Source: Pelobates cultripes
Taxonomy: Eukaryota > Chordata > Amphibia > Anura > Pelobatidae
Reading direction: 5' to 3'
Assembly (NCBI GenBank): GCA_933207985.1
Contig: OW240920.1
Span: 131,262,167-131,326,166 of the forward strand
DNA: 64,000 nucleotides
The translations under genes were made by a program, and so were the position numbers. Positions 20,769-30,939 of the stretch are shown piece by piece. Numbering within the stretch: the stretch's first letter is position 1; each line of letters starts with the position of its first letter. The notes beneath the pieces were generated by a model. The model worked only from the letters and a program-made list of their open reading frames with translations. It was not told the origin of the DNA and ran no database searches.

Positions 20769-21988
20769 ATGTCCCAAGAACCAATTCCAACCGAAGAACT
20801 GACAGAAGAAACACCATTCACGCCAATCAGACCCGTGTCTCCAGGCGAATCACTCACTCTTTCAACCCCCACGTCCTTGAGAGCATGGACTATTCCCAAA
20901 ATCACAGCCGAGCTTAGGCTCAGGGGAATCCCCTTTCCGGCCACAGCTAGAAAGGCAGAACTTTACAGGCTGCTTACCCACCAAGTCCCCGAGCCTCGGC
21001 CGGGAACTAGCTCTCAAGGACAACCACCAAGTAACAGCACGGCCACCCAGGATACCCTGGCAGATATCTTGGCCAATCTACAGGCCCTCAATAGCAGGCT
21101 GTCTAAGGTGGAGAGCGCCATCTCCTCCTCAGGTACTAACACCGTAGTCCCAGTCTCTACCACGGCTGTACCTGCCATACCTTCATGTCCCTCTATACTC
21201 CCCCCTCCAGCACCTGGCACAGCCATCACACCTTTCGAGTCACCAGCACACTCCGTCCCAGATTCTATCAGGAAAGATATCCTTGACGGGAAGGATGTGT
21301 GTCTGGTGTCTTTACTCATAGCCTCTCATGATGTACTCGAGAACAAGGCATACAATTATGGCGACATCTCTGTTGTGCTTAAAACGAGGGATCCCAGGCT
21401 TAATAAAAATTGTCTATCCCACAGTTTGTGATAGCTTTCGGGATATACCGCGACGTCATTTGCACGGTGTATCCCCATAGGAGAGAAGAGCTAGATCTCT
21501 ATCTCCACAAGGTAGTGGATCTAGGCATCAAGTACGGGGGCTCTTCCTTCTATGACTACCACAAGTCAGTCTCAGCGAAGGCGGCGACCCATCTCAAGCA
21601 GTTCAACATTAGAATGAACTGGGGTCAGATGGACACTGAACTTTTCTGTCGCCACTTCGCCGGACTCAGGCCCCCGGCTTGTGCCATCTGTAATTCCACA
21701 TCCCACATGGCGGACTTATGTCCCGTCGAACCAGATCCCACCACCTCCACTCTCACCCCTCACCCCACGTTCACACCTCACTCCTCTTTCACCCCTCACA
21801 AGCCAGCGGGTGGTCTCCGGGATAAGCTGGGTAGGCCCATCTCCTTTTTAGGTAAAGCACAGGTGTGCAATAATTTCAACGCAGGCTCCTGCAGTTTCAG
21901 CGCCTGTAGACTATTGCACATCTGCTCCATATGTTTCAGGGCACATACCAAGACCATGTGTCCAGCCAGGTTGTCACCAAACAAATGA
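20769..21988 (+). CDS. gag: gag-like protein with one frameshift
   Basis: The first frame (20769-21431) starts at ATG with MSQEPIPTEE. Residues about 38-70 (AWTIPKITAELRLRGIPFPA, then ARKAELYRLL) fit a SAP-type DNA-binding helix-extended-helix motif. A Pro/Ser/Thr-rich linker follows. The reading then continues in the -1 frame from about 21407 to the TGA at 21986: CAICNSTSHMADLC is an exact C-x2-C-x4-H-x4-C zinc knuckle, C-x7-C-x4-C-x3-H is a CCCH-type finger, and C-x2-C-x3-H-x4-C is a knuckle variant. The break falls in an A-run (21405-21409) and looks like a one-base loss rather than a programmed shift, since no good slippery heptamer is present. Confidence 0.8.
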
Positions 21989-21991
21989 CTA
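21986..21991 (+). promoter_or_regulatory. Candidate readthrough stop UGA-CUA between gag and pol
   Basis: The gag stop TGA is followed by CTA, and the same frame then runs open for 529 codons into RT. UGA-CUA is a stop context with documented high readthrough in animals and viruses. No true ATG precedes the conserved start of pol (the first in-frame ATG is near 22204), which favours readthrough over reinitiation. Confidence 0.55.
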
Positions 21992-23575
21992 ACCGACATT
22001 AATATCGACAACCTGGTTTTTTATCTAAGGTGTCACCCCAGCAGGCACTTAGTGGATTTTCTCACCACAGGTTTTTCACAAGGGTTTCACACAGGCATAA
22101 TAGCCATTCCCCCAGGTACACTAGAATGTCCTAATCTCCAGTCTGCACGTTTAGACCCAGTCGCTGTAGACACTCTCATTTCCGCAGAAACCACAAACGG
22201 TTTCATGATCGGTCCTTTCACCTCTTCACCGTTTTCCTCCTGGCGCACTAACCCTATTGGTATTGCTATTCACAAATATTCTAATAAAAAACGTCTCATT
22301 ATCGATTTATCGGCACCGCACTCCTCTTTTGTTCCAAGCATAAACGCACTCATTCCAGCAGACGAATTCTCTCTGCAGTACGTCACCATCGACGACGCTA
22401 TACAGTCTATCATGACATCTGGTAATCGACCCTGGCTCAGCAAAACAGACATCACTAACGCCTTTAAATTACTGCCCATACACCCCTCACTCTGGCACTT
22501 ACACGGTGTTAAATGGCGAGGGTATTATTACTTCTCAACACGACTCACTTTTGGTTCCCGAAGCAGCCCCAAACTTTTCGACATTTTCGCTGAGTCACTA
22601 TGCTGGCTGCTTCTGAATGTCATCAGGTGTCACTCCGTTATTCACTATCTAGATGACTTTCTACTGATAGAGCCAGGGTCATCAACACCCACAGCAATCA
22701 ATAGTACTACCGCACTTTTTTCCACACTTGGAGTCCCTTTGTCCCCAGCCAAAACTATAGGACCCACTACAAAGTTGACATTTTTAGGCATAGAGCTCGA
22801 TTCTGTCAAACTCAGAGCTAGCCTTCCACACGACAAACTTTCACGATTGAGAGGGGAGATAGACACGTTCCTGCGGAATGACGTTTGCACCAGGAGAGAA
22901 CTTCAGTCCCTTCTTGGATCTCTGAACTTCGCCATGCGCATCATTCCGCAGGGAAGGTCTTTTATTTCCAGACTTCTTTGCCTGCTCCATGGAGTCCCGG
23001 ACTCCGGCACAGTTTCTTTGGACCCCCACGCCAAGGCTGACTTGGCTATGTGGGGGAAGTTTTTGAAAGACTGGAATGGTATCTCCATGTTTATCCCCCC
23101 TCTCTCCACCTCTTCACCCATCATCCACACGGACGCAGCAGCCAACACCGGTTTCGCAGCCATTTTCGGGAACCACTGGTTTAGGGGCCACTGGCCCACT
23201 GAGACGGATGCCTTGCCAGGATTCAGGGAAACCTCAACCCTATTTGAAATTTACCCCATTGTGGCGGCCGCACACACCTGGGGTCATCTCTGGTCCGGCA
23301 AGGCAGTAAAATGCTACTCAGATAACTCGGCAGCTTGCGATATTATTAACAAAGGGCGCTCATCATCCCTGACCATCATGCGGCTGATTCGCAAGTTGAC
23401 CTGGCTGGCAGCATCCAATCAGTTTCACTTAGTATGTTCTCACATCCCGGGTATTCACAACACCGCCGCTGACGCTCTTTCTCGTTCTCGATTCCAGGCA
23501 TTTTCTCAGGCACTCCCAGCAGCTCACCATCAGCCATCCAGGACACCACGGTTTCACGAACTAATATTGGATTAA
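21989..23575 (+). CDS. pol: Reverse transcriptase / RNase H
   Basis: This open frame lies in phase with the second part of gag. The RT palm carries the YLDDF catalytic box preceded by FGSRSSPKLFD; LSKTDITNAFKLLPIHPS supplies the first catalytic Asp. RNase H follows, with all four acidic positions visible: IIHTDAAANTGF, FEIYPIVAA, YSDNSAACDI and NTAADALSRS. Length and order agree with DIRS-group pol. The protein copies element RNA into DNA in the host cell. It is intact over about 507 codons. It overlaps the next frame by a few codons, so the recombinase may be made by a further recoding event. Confidence 0.9.
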   Translation, partial: LTDINIDNLVFYLRCHPSRHLVDFLTTGFSQGFHTGIIAIPPGTLECPNLQSARLDPVAVDTLISAETTNGFMIGPFTSSPFSSWRTNPIGIAIHKYSNKKRLIIDLSAPHSSFVPSINALIPADEFSLQYVTIDDAIQSIMTSGNRPWLSKTDITNAFKLLPIHPSLWHLHGVKWRGYYYFSTRLTFGSRSSPKLFDIFAESLCWLLLNVIRCHSVIHYLDDFLLIEPGSSTPTAINSTTALFSTLGVPLSPAKTIGPTTKLTFLGIELDSVKLRASLPHDKLSRLRGEIDTFLRNDVCTRRELQSLLGSLNFAMRIIPQGRSFISRLLCLLHGVPDSGTVSLDPHAKADLAMWGKFLKDWNGISMFIPPLSTSSPIIHTDAAANTGFAAIFGNHWFRGHWPTETDALPGFRETSTLFEIYPIVAAAHTWGHLWSGKAVKCYSDNSAACDIINKGRSSSLTIMRLIRKLTWLAASNQFHLVCSHIPGIHNTAADALSRSRFQAFSQALPAAHHQPSRTPRFHELILD

Positions 23576-23583
23576 GCACACTC

Positions 23584-24519
23584 TTGCTTCACGCTAGATC
23601 ACTCACTCACCAAGCATTATCACCCAACACTGCTATCACTTACAATAGGGCACTTAACATATTTAATAAATTCACTGCAGAATTCGGGCTACAAGGTGAC
23701 TTTTCCATCCAAACCATGGTGTCTTTTGCCTCTTTCTGCCACCTACACCTTAATCTGTCACACAACACCATTAAACTTTACCTCACCGGGGTTCAGCACC
23801 ACAGCCTCACCAATTTTCCTAACAGCACCCCCTTTTTGTCTGCATACCCCATAAAAAAGGTCTTGAAAGGTATATCTAAGCTTTCACCACCACTCGCAAG
23901 CACTAGATTACCCATAGACGGGCCTATCTTCAGGTCTCTTAGCAATCTCCTTGACACAGCCCCATTTGATAGCTACACCAATACGGTGATAAAATCTGCC
24001 ATATATCTCGCTTTCTACGGTTTTCTCAGACCTAGAGAGTTCACAGTGATTTGTCAAGGAGATATCGCACAATGCCTTAAAACTTCACACCTCACCAAGG
24101 TAGAGGATCACTACCTCCTCTCTATCCCTACCACTAAAACCAACCGGTCAATACATCCTACAATAATTCCTCTCTTCCCTACTGATAATGCCTGGTGTCC
24201 GGTGAAAGTTCTCGACCAACTACGGTCTACTTTTCGCACTCACCTGCCAGACTCTCCGCTCTTAACATTACAAGGGCACCCGCTTACCACGGCAAAATTG
24301 ATGTCACATGTCAGAACCCTGTTATCTAAGCTCGGACACAATCCGGCTGCATTCTCCGGGCACTCCTTCCGCATAGGAGCCGCCTCAGCAGCCTCAAGCA
24401 CAAACGCACCGGTCCACATCATCAAAAGGCTCGGGCGATGGAAATCCTCCATATATAACGCATATATTCCACAACCAGAGAAAGAGCTTCGCCAAGCTTT
24501 CAGAAACTTGGTCTTGTAA
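23584..24519 (+). CDS. Tyrosine recombinase of the Ngaro-like element
   Basis: The 311-codon frame extends upstream in frame (GLSTLLLHARS), overlapping the end of pol in the -1 frame. The N-terminal SAM-like half (TYNRALNIFNKF..) is followed by the catalytic half with the full R-H-R-Y set: GFLRPREFT (first Arg), GHSFRIGAA (His-x-x-Arg) and RWKSSIYNAYI (Tyr nucleophile). It would integrate a circular cDNA by site-specific recombination, explaining the absence of target duplication. No start ATG lies near the frame start. It ends TAA, six bases before AATAAA. Confidence 0.9.
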   Translation: MLHARSLTHQALSPNTAITYNRALNIFNKFTAEFGLQGDFSIQTMVSFASFCHLHLNLSHNTIKLYLTGVQHHSLTNFPNSTPFLSAYPIKKVLKGISKLSPPLASTRLPIDGPIFRSLSNLLDTAPFDSYTNTVIKSAIYLAFYGFLRPREFTVICQGDIAQCLKTSHLTKVEDHYLLSIPTTKTNRSIHPTIIPLFPTDNAWCPVKVLDQLRSTFRTHLPDSPLLTLQGHPLTTAKLMSHVRTLLSKLGHNPAAFSGHSFRIGAASAASSTNAPVHIIKRLGRWKSSIYNAYIPQPEKELRQAFRNLVL

Positions 24520-24524
24520 AATGC

Positions 24525-24530
24525 AATAAA
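24525..24530 (+). terminator. Polyadenylation signal AATAAA of the Ngaro-like element
   Basis: Canonical AATAAA a few bases after the recombinase stop and before B1; the transcript is expected to end in the B1/A2/B2 region. Confidence 0.6.
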
Positions 24531-24558
24531 GTGTGTATTTTCTCGAATTTATCTTTTT

Positions 24559-24660
24559 GCCCTCTTTTATTTACAGGCCCACTCGTACGTTGGTTTCGGC
24601 ACACCACAACCAACTTTGCTCACAGTTACTATCCATTACGTATTTAAATTCCGAGCACAA
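24559..24660 (+). repeat. B1 split direct repeat
   Basis: 102 bp from gccctcttttatttacaggc to gagcacaa, identical by eye to B2. Confidence 0.95.
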
Positions 24661-24754
24661 GTAGAAAGGCCATTAGGCCTGAATTTGTGGGAGGAGTAAG
24701 TCCCCTACTTAAGCTCCCAGCCCCTACTCACCGCTGCCGCTCAGCTGATTGTCC
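24661..24754 (+). repeat. A2 split direct repeat
   Basis: 94 bp, second copy of A1, directly abutting B1. Confidence 0.95.
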
Positions 24755-24796
24755 CCACCCACCTACACCCTGTTTTAACTACATTATCCTTGGTGG

Positions 24797-24898
24797 GCCC
24801 TCTTTTATTTACAGGCCCACTCGTACGTTGGTTTCGGCACACCACAACCAACTTTGCTCACAGTTACTATCCATTACGTATTTAAATTCCGAGCACAA
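24797..24898 (+). repeat. B2 split direct repeat
   Basis: 102 bp, second copy of B1, separated from A2 by 42 bp; it ends at the right boundary of the element. Confidence 0.95.
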
Positions 24899-25119
24899 AT
24901 ATATATATATACATAAAATATAAAATAAATATATAAATACATTAAACATTTTAAAAAAATATAACAATGTTGTGGCAGGCTTATGCAATGTATGATCATA
25001 TAATGTAACTAAACCCCCATTATTTTTGCCTAGATTAGTTGTTTTTTTAAAAAAAACGAATACAATCTGTCAACATTGAATTTGCAGTTTAGTGAATAGG
25101 TGAGTGCGCTGGATCGTGT

Positions 25120-25150
<31 letters not shown>

Positions 25151-25188
25151 TAATGTGTGTGTGTAATTTCATTCTAACTGTATTTTGA

Positions 25189-25237
<49 letters not shown>

Positions 25238-25241
25238 ATAT
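24899..25241. repeat. AT-rich DNA with (TA)n microsatellites
   Basis: TA runs at about 25122-25144 and 25195-25234. No gene. Confidence 0.8.
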
Positions 25242-26807
25242 CAGAATACACAGAAAAAGTATGTGAACCCTTTGGAATGATATGGATTTCTGCACAAATT
25301 GGTCATAAAATGTGATTTGATCATCGTCTAAGTCACAACAATAGACAATCACAGTCTGCTTAAACTAATAACACACAAAGAATGAAATGTTGCCATGTTT
25401 TTATTGAACACATCATGTACAGCTAATTGGAGTGAGATGTCAGCCAACTGGAGTCCAATCAATGAGAGGAATCTGGAGGTGTTGGTTACAGCTGCCCTGC
25501 CCTATAAAAAAACACACACCAGTTCTGGGTTTGCTTTTCACAAGAAGCATTGCCTGATGTGAATGATGCCTCGCACAAAAGAGCTCTCAGAAGACCTACG
25601 ATTAAGAATTGTTGACTTGCATAAAGCTGGAAAAGGTTATAAAAGTATCTCCAAAAGCCTTGCTGTTCATCAGTCCACGGTAAGACAAATTGTCTATAAA
25701 TGGAGAAAGTTCAGCACTGCTGCTACTCTCCCTAGGAGTGGCGGTCCTGTAAAGATGACTGCAAGAGCACAGCGCAGACTGCTCAATGAGGTGAAGAAGA
25801 ATCCTAGAGTGTCAGCTAAAGACTTACAAAAGTCACTGGCAAATGCTAACATCCCTGTTAGCGAATCTACAATACGTAAAACACTAAACAAGAATGGATT
25901 TCATGGGAGGATACCACAGAGGAAGCCACTGCTGTCCAAACAAAACATTGCTGCACGTTTACAGTTTGCACAAGAGCACCTGGATGTTCCACAGCAGTAC
26001 TGGCAAAATATTCTGTGGACAGATGAAACCAAAGTTGAGTTTTTTGGAAGAAACACACAACACTATGTGTGGCGAAAAAAAAGGCACAGCACACCAACAT
26101 CAAAACCTCATCCCAGCTGTGAAGAATGTTGGTAGGGGCATCATAGTTTGGGGCTGCTTTGCTGCGTCAGGGCCTGGATGGATTGCTATCATCGAAGGAA
26201 AAATGAATTCCCAAGTTTATCAAGACATTTTGCAGGATAACTTAAGGCCATCTGTCTACCAGCTGAAGCTCAACAGAAGATGGGTGTTGCAACAGGACAA
26301 TGACCCAAAGCATAGAAGTAAATCAACAACAGAATGGCTTAAACAGAAGAAAATACGCCTTCTGAAGTGGCCCAGTCAGAGTCCTGACCTCAACCCGATT
26401 GAGATGCTGTGGCATGACCTCAAGAAAGCGATTCACACCAGACATCCCAAGAATATTGCTGAGCTGAAACAGTTCTGTAAAGAGGAATGGTCAAGAATTA
26501 CTCCTGACCGTTGTGCACGTCTGATCTGCAACTATAGGAAACGTTTGGTTGAAGCTATTGCTGCCAAAGGAGGTTCAACCAATTATTAAATTCAAGTGTT
26601 CACATACTTTTCCCACCTGCTCTGTGAATGTTTACATGGTGTGTTCAGTAAAAACATTGCAACATTTTATTCTTTGTGTGTTATTAGTTTAAGCAGACTC
26701 TCGTTGTCTATTGTTGTGACTTAGATGATGATCAGATCACATTTTATGACCAATTTGTGCAGAAATCCATGTCATTCCAAAGGGTCACATACTTTTCCTT
26801 GCAACTG
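25242..26807 (+). mobile_element. Tc1-like DNA transposon, nearly intact
   Basis: Long inverted ends (aaaaagtatgtgaaccctttgg at left; its complement at right) terminate with ...TTGCAACTG before TA at 26808-26809. The left tip is decayed (cagaatacac instead of cagttgcaag). It encodes a DD34E transposase. Compared with the copy at 40323-41923 its left end lacks the inner direct repeat (about 70 bp), so half of the expected IR/DR structure is lost. Confidence 0.9.
25563..26589 (+). pseudogene. Tc1-like transposase, one frameshift
   Basis: The first frame (25563-26135) holds the N-terminal paired-like DNA-binding region ([20 protein letters not shown], a helix-turn-helix, then the linker and a second HTH) and the first catalytic Asp (ILWTDETKVEFFG). 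The second frame holds VLQQDNDPKH and [12 protein letters not shown]; there are 34 residues between the last Asp and the Glu, so DD34E. The break lies in the A8 run 26075-26082 and is explained by one extra A. Everything else is open; the total is about 340 codons, the normal family length. The start MMPRTKEL matches the copy at 41548 on the minus strand. Confidence 0.9.
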
Positions 26808-26839
26808 TATTTATATACATAAATATATATGTATAAATA

Positions 26840-27210
26840 TGAAAAAAAATGGCTTGCACTCACGGACTTGAAAAAGTGAAACAGGAATATGAAACAGAAA
26901 GTGAAACAGCTATTTGAATAAAGCAACAAGAAAAATTCATAGGCACTCCAAATGTGAAAGCCGCAGGCATATTTATTGCAACAAAATGCACAGCAACGTT
27001 TCGACCTAACAAGAGGTCTTTGTCAAGCTGACACCACACAGTAAATAAAGAGCATATATAGCAAACCAGTGCCAGAAAGGAAATTAATAATAATTCACTT
27101 AATTCATTAAAAAACCATTAATTAGTGCAAATTACACAAATACTCTAAAATCAACAAAATATATTTCAGAAAGGAAATCACTCAAAAAAAAATACGTGGC
27201 TGTTGGGAGT
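26840..27210 (-). repeat. Repeat with hammerhead-like hairpin (CTTGACAAAGACC family)
   Basis: On the minus strand, CAGC (27030-27027), TTGACAAA, GACCT / AGGTC stem, GAAACGTT and GCTG follow each other (26991-27030), so the outer CAGC/GCTG and inner GACCT/AGGTC stems mimic the hammerhead layout of the Penelope-type repeats but with a diverged core. A related piece is at 59796-59834. The rest is unrecognised. Confidence 0.4.
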
Positions 27211-27690
27211 GAGTGCGGTTCCTGCGACCAACCCTAGCTTTCATTATATGATCAAACATTGCATAAGCCTGCCACAACGTCGTTATATTTTTTTACATTT
27301 TTAAAAAGAAAAATGTAATATGTGTTTCAAAACAGTAAAATGTATTACAGCAATGATATTGTCAGTGAAAATGAAGTTTTTTCCATTTTTTTCACACAAA
27401 CAGCACTTTTACTGATGATATAATTGTTGTGATACGTTTTACTGTTTTGAAACACTAACATTTGTGTTCAGCAAAGTCTCCCGAGTATAACAGTACCCCT
27501 CATATACAGGTTTTATGGTGCTTTCAAAAGTTTAAGAGTCAAATATAGGCTTGAGTTTCATTTTTTTAAACATTGAAATTTGCCAGATTGGTTACGTTGC
27601 CTTTGAGAGCGTATGGTAGCCCAGGAATGAGAATTACCTCCATAAAGGCATACCATTTGCAAAAGTAGACAACCCAAGGTATTGCAAATA
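27211..27690. other. No recognised feature
   Basis: AT-rich sequence. The phrase aaggcataccatttgcaaaagtaga (about 27643-27668) recurs in related form near 53090 and 53945, so a dispersed repeat is present. Confidence 0.4.
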
Positions 27691-29485
27691 GGATATGTTC
27701 AGTCTTTTTTAGTAGCCCACATACCCCCGGTAGAACTTCTACTGATCTCCGGAACCGCCACCTTCTCTGCCCCTGTGCTATCCTGCCTAGGCTTCCACAC
27801 CTGCCCAAAGCTAACGCTGGCCCACGAGTCCCCACTCCATGAATCCAGAAAAGACTTGAGGCCCTCTAAAAAGGTCCCCAGAAGATTTAACAGCAGATAA
27901 CTCACCGCCGGAAGCACTGACCACTGAAGACCGTGAGGCAGTTTCCAGCCCCCAGCTGTTGCTCCACACCCCGAGGCCTCACCCGTACCGTGGGCGACCT
28001 GGAACGAGAAAAAACTCTGGGTAGGCCATCTGACTGATACCTGGGCACCCTACTCTCTCACTGGGACCCGGGGAAACACTCATCATCTTTGCGCCTGGCC
28101 ACCCTGCTCCCATGGCCGTGCCCGCTCCCCACTAGCTGCGTCTTGTGGTCATCCCTGTAACTCCTGCTAGATGAGCCCGATCTGCTGTGCCTGCGGCCAG
28201 TAGACCTAACAGGGGATCCCAAAGTATGCCCCTGGGTGGACACCCTGTGGGACCCCCCGCCCTGGTGGCCTGCTTGCTCACCATGGCTACTTCGAGTTCG
28301 AGTCAGCAGGCCTGATGTGATTTTCCTGAGTGCAGTGCTCCATTTCCACCTGTGCAGGGCATGCCAGGGGTGTGGAAGCCCACCTACCCGTTACCCAACT
28401 TGGGTCCCCCTCCCTGGGCTCTCTTCCAGAACCACCTCTACCTATGCTAGGCGATCTGGACACTGACCCATGAGGCGAACCCATGGACAAACTTCATTCC
28501 CAAGATCTACTAGGAGAAGCCAATAGATGCCCACTGTCCTTAGGGTACCCTGCCGTTGCCTGGTTGCCTGGCGCCCGCGTTCCCACCACCCGCTTGCTGC
28601 CCCTGGACCTGCGACCCTTTGGGATGGGGGCCAACTCACCCAACATGTCATCAGCTGGAACCACCTACTAACAGCACTCCTAGCGCATCCAGCTCCTCCT
28701 GCAAATCCTGCCGTGGCTGTCCCAGCCTGTCTCCTACCCGCCGTGTGCGGGAATCCTGGCTCATTCCTGCAAACGCGTCGGGAAAAACTGGCATCCTGGA
28801 CTCCTGTTCGTGGCCCAAACTCTCCCCCAGCTTGCAACCCGAACAAGCGGCAACTTCCCAACCTTCCTTCGCCACCCGAACCGACCTCCTGTTCGCTGCC
28901 TGAACGTTCAGCAGACCTGTCACACACCTGTTCGTAGCCTGAACATGCACCCGAAGCATGGTCTCCTACCCGAACATGTCCGTTCACGGCCCTAACATAC
29001 ACCATCCTCCATGTTCGCCTGTCCGTGGCACGAATGGTCTCCACTTTCAGCTGACTCCTGTTTGGGACCCGAATGCTCCTCTCTTTCGCGGCCTGAACGT
29101 ACAGTTACAGCCTCGGTTCCAGGGATGCGCACAGATCGTGTAGCTGCACAGATACGCCGGCCACGACCTCCCGAACTCCCGCTTCTCGCAGCAGCCTCGA
29201 TCCCAGAGACAAGATCACCCTCCTCCTCCCGTTGGAGCCAGCAGTAGGGCTCAAGCATTGCGGTGGTTTGGTTCTCCGAGTGAGATGACCAGGAAGCACT
29301 CCATCCGTCACTGTGAACCCAGACATAGTAGGCCCTAATGGGACCAGGGCCTCTCCCAGATTCTCCTGGAGCCAGGAAACACCTCTCTGCTGAACAGCAG
29401 CACCGACACCAGCCAGCCAATCCTCCATTCTTCTAACTGCAGCACCTGCAAGATACAAGACAGAGACACCAAACACCCTGCACAA
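27690..29485 (-). other. GC-rich segment with broken frames, possible gag-like remnant
   Basis: GC content is far above the surroundings. Minus-strand frames include a start MEDWLAGVGAAVQQRGVSWL and, further on, a Ser/Arg-rich part (SRSGSSSRSYRDD). The layout recalls gag-like first proteins of frog retroelements, but I cannot name the family. Between about 28800 and 29100 a phrase cctgttcg..gcctgaac recurs at roughly 47-50 bp spacing, so part of it is a degenerate tandem repeat. Frames on both strands are disrupted. Confidence 0.3.
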
Positions 29486-29934
29486 AACTCAAAGGACTAT
29501 GTCTTAGTGCTTAGTCTAGCAGTTAGCTGTGACGGTTAACTAAAGAAATCCACGGATGATAACAGAGATGCCAGGGCCGTATCATCACATATGACTACTC
29601 TACAAATATATACAGGGTCAGTACAAACCGCTATGTGCTAATCTGTTCATTAGCAGGAAGATAAAATAGACAAGAAGTCAACTATTGAGAATGTAAAAAA
29701 GCCATTCTCACTTACAGCAGAGGAAAGGGTTCTTTACAGCAAGAACCATAGAGATGTGGAATTCTCTATAAAATTTGAATTTTCATGGCCAAAAACTGTC
29801 TCTTTCTCAATTCTTAATCCTCTAGGTATAATAATATTGTTGGAGATATTTTTTGACTTCTTTTTCAGCTAATCTTTCAAGTTTTTGAAATGAAAAATTA
29901 TTTACAACATGACTCATGGTGGTTTCTTTTTTAG

Positions 29935-29999
29935 AGAACAAACTTTCTATCCGTTTGTTTCTTGCATCTCTCATCGTTGTTGTCATAAGCCTGCAATAA
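29935..29999 (+). CDS. Candidate transmembrane exon with intramembrane Arg
   Basis: After ggtttcttttttag the sequence reads, in phase 1, a Glu/Lys/Gly-type codon, then NKLSIRLFLASLIVVVISLQ and a stop. This looks like a short transmembrane exon with an Arg near its outer face and no cytoplasmic tail, similar in design to the exon at 48398. No Ig exon was recognised between it and the signal exon at 17195. It may be the last exon of a second receptor copy or chance. Confidence 0.3.
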
Positions 30000-30236
30000 G
30001 CCATAATTGGAAACCACAACAATTAATGCAAGGAGGACTAAGAATGCAAAAAAAAAAAAAATCACACTGTATCACAAATTTATACCCAAAGGTATAATAT
30101 GAATAAACAGAAAAGGGGTAGTGGGTGGAGCAAGGGATGTGGAAAAAAATGCAGGCAAGCCACTGTCTAGAGGTCACTCCAACCTCAATATAACTCGAAA
30201 GACACAACTGATATAATCAGATAACAGTCACTTTAG

Positions 30237-30615
30237 TTAAAGGGACTCTATAGTCACCTGAACAACTTTAGCTTAATAAGTTCTGTTTAATTAAGATTTT
30301 CTTATCCCCTGCTATGTTAATAGCTTGCTAGACCCTGCAAGAGCCTCCTGTATGCAATTAAAGTTCAATTTAGAGATTGAGATACAATTATTTAAGGTAA
30401 ATTACATCTGTTTGAAAGGGAAACCAGTTTTTTTTTCATGCAGGCTCTGTCAATCATAGCCAGGGGAGGTGTGGCTAGCGCTGCATAACCAGAAACAAAG
30501 TGATTTAACTCCTAAATGACAGTGAATTGAGCAGTGAAATTGCAGGGGAATGATCTATACACTAAAACTGCTTTATTTAGCTAACGTAATTTAGGTGACT
30601 ATAGTGTTCCTTTAA
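30237..30615. mobile_element. T2-type MITE, complete
   Basis: TTAA-AGGGACTCTATAGTCACC at left and GTGACTATAGTGTTCCT-TTAA at right. The interior matches in reverse orientation the first half of the copy at 61899-62451. Confidence 0.75.
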
Positions 30616-30939
30616 GAATGAGATTCACAAAAAGAGGAAACGGTGAAAAAAATGGTAAAAAAATGTAACATTCAATTTATTGACATAAAATCAAAGTATA
30701 GGCAATAGCACAAACGTGCAAATATAGCAAGAAAATACCCTTAGGGATGGCAGCTTTTCTAAAACATGTTGATGGTATAAAGTGCATGTGCTAACGTGCA
30801 AATGATGTTAGAAAAGTGCAGGGTGCTTGTTAAAACAGCTCGGATTAGCAGCCAACTCCCACAACTCCTTCTCAGACTGTAGTAAAAGTACATATCACAA
30901 AAAATATACACAAAAAACATGTAAAAAAGAAAGACTGTG

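Larger units (their letters stand above)
18652..24898 (+). mobile_element. Ngaro-like tyrosine-recombinase retrotransposon
   Basis: A 6.25-kb element has the split-direct-repeat layout A1 (18652-18745), coding region, B1 (24559-24660), A2 (24661-24754), B2 (24797-24898). It encodes gag, RT/RNase H and a tyrosine recombinase (YR), with no DDE integrase. This order is diagnostic of Ngaro/PAT-type relatives of DIRS. No methyltransferase is seen, nor a hydrolase between RNase H and YR. A1 and A2 differ at one base that I can see and B1 and B2 appear identical, so the insertion is young. It sits in a TA microsatellite without target duplication, as expected for YR integration. One frameshift breaks gag; the other frames are open. 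Confidence 0.9.

Noticed and set aside
21372..21431. Programmed -1 frameshift in gag
   Set aside because: Candidate sites (ttaaaacg, taaaaat) do not allow re-pairing of both tRNAs, and a stop at 21404 in the -1 frame excludes most upstream sites.
22270..24452. Minus-strand frames across pol and the recombinase
   Set aside because: Shadows of the well supported plus-strand genes.
27690..29485. Host coding gene on either strand
   Set aside because: Frames are broken on both strands, lack consistent splice sites and contain a degenerate tandem repeat.
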